In this document: one piece after another, positions 5,264 to 8,806 of the stretch
Layout of the letters: each line of letters starts with the position of its first letter
How positions within the stretch are numbered: position 1 is the first letter of the stretch
NCBI GenBank assembly: GCA_958402445.1
Contig: CATXTO010000060.1
Coordinates: forward strand, 1 to 8,806
Reading direction: 5' to 3'
Source: an uncultured Eubacteriales bacterium
Lineage (GTDB): Bacteria; Bacillota; Clostridia; Oscillospirales; Oscillospiraceae
Length of the DNA: 8,806 nucleotides
The notes under the pieces: model-generated
The model's database searches: none
What the model saw: the letters and a program-made list of their open reading frames with translations, nothing else
Told to the model about the DNA's origin: nothing
Position numbers and translations under genes: made by a program

Positions 5264-6532
5264 ATGCTGTTTGCCATTATTTTGTTCGGCTTGACCTACA
5301 TCCTGATGCTGACGCTGCCCAAGTACCGCAAGTATGTGGCTTTGGGCTCCGCGCTGATTTTTATTTTGTCCGGCAAGCTGCCCCTGGAGCAGGTTCTCCC
5401 GGCCATAGACTGGAACGTGCTGATGATGATTGCCGGCACCATGGGCATCGTGTCTTTGTTCATTGAGTCTCAAATGCCCTCCCGCATGGCGGACATCATT
5501 TTGGACCGGGTGCCCAACGTGAAGTGGGCCGTGGTGGCCCTGGCCCTGTTTGCCGGCCTGATCTCCGCCTTTGTGGACAACGTGGCCACCGTGCTGATGG
5601 TGGCTCCCGTGGCCCTGGCCATAGCCAAGCGGCTGAAGATCAATCCCGTGCCCATGATCATCGCCATCGCCGTGTCCTCCAATCTCCAGGGCGCGGCCAC
5701 CCTGGTGGGCGACACCACGGCCATTTTGCTGGGCGGCTACGCGGATATGAACTTCCTGGACTTCTTCGCCTATCGGGGCAAGGCCAGTATCTTCTTCGCC
5801 GTGGAGTTGGGCGCCGTCTGCGCCGCCGTAATTTTGCTGTTTATGTTCCGGAAGGAAAAGGCCCCGATCCCCAAGACCCGGCCCACGGTGGTCACCAATT
5901 ACGTACCCACGATTCTGCTGTTCGGCACCATCGTGCTGCTGATTCTGGCCTCCTTCCTGCCCAACACCCCCCGGAACATCAACGGCATCATCTGCATGAG
6001 CCTATTGGCCCTGGGCCTATTGTTCACCGGCCTGACCCAGCGGAGCCTCAAGGCCCTGGTCAAGCCCCTGAAGGAGATCGACTTCGACACCATTTTGCTG
6101 CTGCTGGGCCTGTTTCTGGTCATCGGCGGCATCAAGCAGGCCGGCGTCATCGACGCGCTGGCCGCGCTCATCGCCCGGGTGGGCGGCAGCGACCTGTTTG
6201 TGATTTACACGGTGATCGTCTGGGCCAGCGTGATCTTTTCCGCCTTTATCGACAACATCCCCTACGTGGCCACCATGCTGCCCGTGGTGCAGAAAATCGC
6301 CCTGGACATGGGCGTGGACCCCACGGTTCTGTACTTCGGCCTCCTGTCCGGCGCCACGCTGGGTGGAAATCTCACACCCATCGGCGCCTCCGCCAACATC
6401 ACGGGCATCGGCATCCTGCGCAGGTCGGGATACGAGGTCCAGAACCGGGACTTCATGCGCATCGGCGTGCCCTTCACCCTGGCCGCGATCATCCCGGCCT
6501 ATGTGTACATCTGGCTGGTCTACGGCAGGTAG
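5264..6532 (+). CDS. ArsB/NhaD-type ion permease (ion transporter superfamily)
   Basis: This is a 422-residue polytopic membrane protein with about eleven hydrophobic segments and short loops. It shows the two-repeat layout of the ArsB/NhaD/SLC13 superfamily. Repeat one has SAFVDNVATV (101-110) followed by GAATLVGDTT (143-152). Repeat two has SAFIDNIPYV (326-335) followed by LGGNLTPIGASANI (366-379). These Asp-Asn and glycine-rich re-entrant loops form the substrate/ion site in the family. The start is ATG 5264, ten bases after GGGAGG (5248-5253); the in-frame ATG at 5246 is only two bases from a weaker GGGAG and is disfavoured. It has its own promoter and no cotranscribed partner. The transported ion (arsenite, Na+/H+, or a carboxylate or sulfate anion) cannot be decided from sequence; no ArsR or ArsC neighbour supports an arsenic role. 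Confidence 0.88.
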   Translation: MLFAIILFGLTYILMLTLPKYRKYVALGSALIFILSGKLPLEQVLPAIDWNVLMMIAGTMGIVSLFIESQMPSRMADIILDRVPNVKWAVVALALFAGLISAFVDNVATVLMVAPVALAIAKRLKINPVPMIIAIAVSSNLQGAATLVGDTTAILLGGYADMNFLDFFAYRGKASIFFAVELGAVCAAVILLFMFRKEKAPIPKTRPTVVTNYVPTILLFGTIVLLILASFLPNTPRNINGIICMSLLALGLLFTGLTQRSLKALVKPLKEIDFDTILLLLGLFLVIGGIKQAGVIDALAALIARVGGSDLFVIYTVIVWASVIFSAFIDNIPYVATMLPVVQKIALDMGVDPTVLYFGLLSGATLGGNLTPIGASANITGIGILRRSGYEVQNRDFMRIGVPFTLAAIIPAYVYIWLVYGR

Positions 6533-6540
6533 GCCTGAGA

Positions 6541-6850
6541 ATCCGGGCGAGGCCCGGGCCCCGGATGCAAGCGCGGCCTTCCCGATCCAGTCGGGGAGGC
6601 CGCGTTCCAGACTGTCGAAAAACCCCTATGGGGCTTTTCGACAAAGGAATTGCAGTCTGCTGCATGCACGCGCAGTGGGCCTGCGGCGCACAGCTCGTAC
6701 CCTTGCAGCCTGTGAAGTATGTTCCACCACGCACGTGTCGCGGCGGAACATGACCTGAATCTTTTCGCCGCCTGCGGGCGGCGAACTCTGCGAGACTTTT
6801 TTGACACGCTGCAAGCGCGGCCTTCCCGATCCAGTCGGGGAGGCCGCGTT
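6541..6850. repeat. Hairpin cluster bounded by a 41-bp exact direct repeat
   Basis: This gene-less interval holds five strong inverted repeats in a row: 6541-6566 (ATCCGGG/CCCGGAT), 6572-6604, 6613-6643 (TGTCGAAAA/TTTTCGACA plus CCCC/GGGG), 6764-6785 (TTCGCCGCC/GGCGGCGAA) and 6823-6848 within 6810-6850. A weaker pair TGTTCC/GGAACA spans 6720-6750. The first and last long hairpins are copies of the same 41 bases (6566-6606 and 6810-6850), 244 bases apart. Open frames on both strands look like translated repeat. It may be a mobile palindromic element or a structured untranslated RNA; I recognise no known RNA family. Confidence 0.65.
6572..6604 (+). terminator. GC-rich hairpin downstream of the permease
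   Basis: A 14-pair stem (6572-6585 with 6591-6604, one G-T pair) closes a TCCAG loop 39 bases after the permease stop. It is followed only by TT, so Rho-independent termination is uncertain. The hairpin is part of a 41-bp sequence repeated exactly at 6810-6850. Confidence 0.4.
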
Positions 6851-6912
6851 TGGATCCGGATTTGTCTTGTTCTCAGGTTCTGCTGCCGTAAGCGGGTATA
6901 GAACCTTCCGCC

Positions 6913-6929
6913 CTGGGGGAAACTCCCAG
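6913..6929 (+). promoter_or_regulatory. Leader hairpin before the 87-residue gene
   Basis: CTGGGGG pairs with CTCCCAG (one G-T pair) around an AAA loop, ending two bases before the ribosome binding site AAGGAGG (6932-6938). TATAGA at 6897-6902 could be a -10 box but no -35 is convincing. Confidence 0.35.
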
Positions 6930-6947
6930 AGAAGGAGGCGGAAAAGT

Positions 6948-7211
6948 ATGGTAAAAGGCATTTCCAGACAGGTCATTGTGGTCCGCTCCCCGGACCCCAG
7001 ACTCTTTGAGCAGGCGATCTTCATCCTGCGGGAGGACGCCCTGGGCAAGGGCGGCACCTCGGACCGGGAGATTCTGCGCCAGGCCCAGCAGGCGGCCAGC
7101 AGCTTCGTACCGGAGCGGCGGCGGAAACGGCTGCGCCTGCGGGGCCCCGTCTGGGCCGCCGGGGGCGCCCTGGTCACGGGCCTTGCCTGGCTGCTGACGG
7201 CGCTGCTGTAG
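6948..7211 (+). CDS. Conserved-looking small protein with C-terminal membrane anchor
   Basis: This 87-residue protein has three parts. A soluble head (1-54) contains RQVIVVRSPDP and LFEQAIFILREDA, a strand-then-helix pattern. A basic stretch follows (RRRKRLRLR, 58-66). A single hydrophobic segment (67-87) then runs to the very C-terminus. The basic run next to the membrane segment predicts a tail anchor with the head in the cytoplasm. The start is ATG 6948, nine bases after AAGGAGG (6932-6938). The frame remains open upstream to 6801, but that part crosses the hairpin cluster and has no ribosome binding site. I do not recognise the family with certainty. It ends 50 bases before dusB, which has its own promoter, so the two need not be cotranscribed. 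Confidence 0.75.
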   Translation: MVKGISRQVIVVRSPDPRLFEQAIFILREDALGKGGTSDREILRQAQQAASSFVPERRRKRLRLRGPVWAAGGALVTGLAWLLTALL

Positions 7212-7221
7212 CGGAGAAGGG

Positions 7222-7250
7222 TTGTCATTCGGGCGGCCGTGTGCTATCAT
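7222..7250 (+). promoter_or_regulatory. Sigma-A promoter of dusB
   Basis: The -35 TTGTCA (7222-7227) and -10 TATCAT (7245-7250) are 17 bases apart. The transcript start is expected near 7257, only about five bases before ATG 7262, which leaves no room for a ribosome binding site for that codon. Confidence 0.65.
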
Positions 7251-7261
7251 AATCCGAAAAG

Positions 7262-8284
7262 ATGGATAGCGCTCCGCCCCGGCCCCCTGGGCCCGGCGGG
7301 AGCCGGGGAGGGATTTTCCTGAACATCGGCAATTTGAAGGTAGAGGGCCCCGTGGCCCTGGCCCCCATGGCGGGGGTCACGGACTGGGCCTTTCGCACCG
7401 TGTGCGCGGAGCTTGGCGCCGGGCTCACGGTGACGGAGATGGTCTCCTCCCGGGCCCTCGTGTATCAGGACCGGAAGAGCGCGGGGCTGCTGCGCAAAAA
7501 TCAGGGCTCTCTGGTGGGGGCGCAGATCTTCGGCAGCGACCCCGGCGTGATGGCCGAGGCGGCGGGCCTGGCCCTTTCGCACTCCGGCTGCGACTTCATC
7601 GACCTCAACATGGGCTGCCCCATGCCCAAGGTGGTGGCAAACGGAGACGGCGCCGCCCTGATGCGGAGGCCGGAGCTGGCCGCCCGGATTGTGGAGGCGG
7701 TGGTCCGGGCCGTGCCCGTACCCGTGACGGTGAAGACCCGCATCGGGTGGGACCGAGGCTCCGTGAACGTGGTGGAGCTGGCCCGGGCTCTGGAGCAGGC
7801 GGGCTGCGCCGCCATCGCCGTTCACGGCCGTACCCGTGCCATGCTGTATTCCGGGGTGGCGGACTGGGATATCATCCGCCGGGTGAAGGAGGCCGTCTCC
7901 ATCCCCGTGATGGCCAATGGGGACGTGGTCTCCGGAGAAAGCGCCCTGGCCTGTCAAAAGAGGTCCGGGGCGGACCTTTTGATGGTGGGCCGGGCCGCCT
8001 TTGGGGACCCCTGGGTTTTTCAGGAGATCCGGGCGGCCCTGGCGGGGGAGCCCGCGCCGCCCCGTCCGCCCCTGGCCCAAAGGGTGGACACGGCTGTTGC
8101 GCAGTTCCACCTGGCGGCTTCAGATAAGGGCGAGCACATCGCCTGCCTGGAGGCCAGAAAGCATTTCGCCTGGTATTTGCGGGGCGTGCCGTACAGCGGG
8201 TACTATAAGGAGAAAGTCTCCCACATCAGCTCCATGGACGATATTGTGGCCATCGCCGCCGGCATTCAGCGTGACCTGCGCTGA
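7262..8284 (+). CDS. dusB: tRNA-dihydrouridine synthase (DusB-like)
   Basis: This FMN-dependent TIM-barrel enzyme reduces uridine to dihydrouridine in the D-loop of tRNA. Visible motifs, numbered from ATG 7262, are LAPMAGVTD (33-41), QIFGSDP (88-94), the catalytic cysteine C119 in DLNMGCPMPKVV, TVKTRIGWD (156-164), HGRTR (188-192), MANGDV (217-222) and MVGRAAFGDPW (241-251) for flavin phosphate. The C-terminal helical domain holds the tRNA-binding KHFAWYLRG and YSGYYKEKV. ATG 7262 gives 340 residues, but the first 19 are a Pro/Gly-rich run without a ribosome binding site. Starting at CTG 7319, six bases after GGGGAGGG (7305-7312), gives 321 residues and the family-typical N-terminus NIGNLKVEGPV. 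The coordinates here use the ATG frame; the true start is probably 7319. Confidence 0.93.
   Translation: MDSAPPRPPGPGGSRGGIFLNIGNLKVEGPVALAPMAGVTDWAFRTVCAELGAGLTVTEMVSSRALVYQDRKSAGLLRKNQGSLVGAQIFGSDPGVMAEAAGLALSHSGCDFIDLNMGCPMPKVVANGDGAALMRRPELAARIVEAVVRAVPVPVTVKTRIGWDRGSVNVVELARALEQAGCAAIAVHGRTRAMLYSGVADWDIIRRVKEAVSIPVMANGDVVSGESALACQKRSGADLLMVGRAAFGDPWVFQEIRAALAGEPAPPRPPLAQRVDTAVAQFHLAASDKGEHIACLEARKHFAWYLRGVPYSGYYKEKVSHISSMDDIVAIAAGIQRDLR
7274..7321 (+). promoter_or_regulatory. dusB leader hairpin, ribosome binding site and candidate CTG start
   Basis: A GC-rich hairpin (CCGCC 7274-7278 with GGCGG 7295-7299, and GGCCC 7281-7285 with GGGCC 7289-7293) precedes GGGGAGGG (7305-7312). The codon at the right distance is CTG 7319-7321, in frame with dusB. 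No ATG, GTG or TTG lies at usable spacing; the next in-frame TTG is at 7334, inside the conserved N-terminus. Confidence 0.55.
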
Positions 8285-8305
8285 ATGCCGGCAAAAAACG
8301 GCCAT

Positions 8306-8336
8306 AGGCCGCCCCATTTTGGGGCGGCCTTGCTTT
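8306..8336 (+). terminator. Intrinsic terminator of dusB
   Basis: AGGCCGCCCC (8306-8315) pairs perfectly with GGGGCGGCCT (8321-8330) around an ATTTT loop. The tail TTGCTTT is only moderately T-rich. The hairpin begins 21 bases after the dusB stop. The sequence from 8337 to 8428 holds two further weak palindromes (8347-8377 and 8403-8423) and no gene. Confidence 0.65.
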
Positions 8337-8428
8337 GCGGTTGAATGGCAAAGGGGCCACGGCGGTCGGCCTTTGCCGGACGCGGCCCGGCCCGGGGCTT
8401 GGGGTACGGCCTACCGTGGTACCAGGAC

Positions 8429-8806
8429 GTAGGGGCGACCTGTGGCCGCCCGCCGGAGGGCTTTTCGGATGATCTGGGTATGGCGGGCGAGCGCAGCTCG
8501 CCCCTACGAGATGAAAATCGATGGTGCGACATGGGAAACGGCCTGTGGGCGTTTCTAAACGTAGGGGCGACCTGTGGTCGCCCGCGGGCGTGCAAAGCAC
8601 GCCCCTACGGGATAAAAATCGATGGTGCGACATGGGAAACGGCCTGCGGGCGTTTCTAAACGTAGGGGCGACCTGTGGCCGCCCGCCGGAGGGTTTTTCG
8701 GACGATCCGGGTATGGCGGGCGAGCGCAGCTCGCCCCTACGGGATGAAAACCGATGGTGCGACATGGGAAACGGCCTGTGGGCGTTTCTAAACGTAGGAG
8801 CGACCT
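8429..8806 (-). repeat. Modular hairpin array with constant 53-bp spacer, running off the window
   Basis: Units are 8429-8507 (79 bp), 8561-8608 (48 bp), 8662-8740 (79 bp) and a cut-off unit from 8794. Each complete unit is followed by the same 53-base spacer (8508-8560, 8609-8661, 8741-8793), recognisable by GATGGTGCGACATGGGAAAC. The 48-bp unit matches 223-270 in reverse complement. The 79-bp units have a GAGC-type hairpin (GGGCGAGCgcaGCTCGCCC), a short variable interior with TTTTTCGGA or CTTTTCGGA, and a GACC/GGCC hairpin. Open frames here are translated repeat. Confidence 0.9.

Noticed and set aside
5524..6753. 409-codon plus-strand open frame overlapping the permease in another frame
   Set aside because: Its translation is low-complexity His/Gly/Arg-rich, whereas the overlapping frame is a coherent polytopic permease with a ribosome binding site and promoter.
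6520..7228. Minus-strand frames across the hairpin cluster and the 87-residue gene
   Set aside because: The peptides repeat because the DNA is repeated (PTGSGRPRL occurs twice from the 41-bp direct repeat), and there is no ribosome binding site.
8429..8806. CRISPR array
   Set aside because: The evenly spaced units look array-like, but the spacers are the constant part, the repeats are two-hairpin palindromes of varying length, and no cas gene is present.

Overview
The window looks like chromosome of a high-GC gut-type clostridium, probably Oscillospiraceae (Flavonifractor/Oscillibacter-like). This rests on Firmicutes-type DapH, PatA and deacetylase sequences, strong AAGGAGG-type ribosome binding sites, sigma-A promoters with 17-bp spacers, and abundant short palindromic repeats flanked by GTAG/CTAC. 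The taxonomic call is an inference from sequence style; no database search was possible.

Layout. 1-288: palindromic repeats. 289-2495 (minus strand): a two-gene operon of an M20 N-acetyl-diaminopimelate deacetylase (dapL) and an aminotransferase (patA), overlapping by 10 bases. 2496-2597: a short divergent control region with a promoter, an operator-like palindrome and a leader hairpin. 2598-3296 (plus): dapH, followed by a long hairpin terminator. The three enzymes together make the complete acetylase branch from tetrahydrodipicolinate to LL-diaminopimelate, for lysine and peptidoglycan. 3458-5044: a large non-coding repeat zone, interrupted by an AT-rich island (about 4167-4576) that carries a 58-residue ribbon-helix-helix protein gene on the minus strand (4205-4381). 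5264-6532 (plus): an ArsB/NhaD-type ion permease with its own strong promoter. 6533-6947: a cluster of strong hairpins bounded by an exact 41-bp direct repeat. 6948-7211 (plus): an 87-residue protein with a C-terminal membrane anchor. 7262-8284 (plus): a tRNA-dihydrouridine synthase, possibly starting at CTG 7319. 8429-8806: a further palindrome array that runs off the window end.

The most interesting content is the repeat system. The basic unit is 48 bp: two small hairpins in inverted orientation, each with the tetranucleotide GTAG at its 5' foot. This is the architecture of proteobacterial REP doublets (REPIN/BIME), which RAYT transposases are thought to move. Four arrays in the window each pair these units with their own array-specific constant spacer (22, 24-26, 136 or 53 bp), as if each array was amplified locally from one founding insertion. 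One array type lies in opposite orientation on the two sides of the AT-rich ribbon-helix-helix island, giving a composite-element-like arrangement. Long open frames across these arrays are artefacts of stop-free repeats and are not reported as genes.
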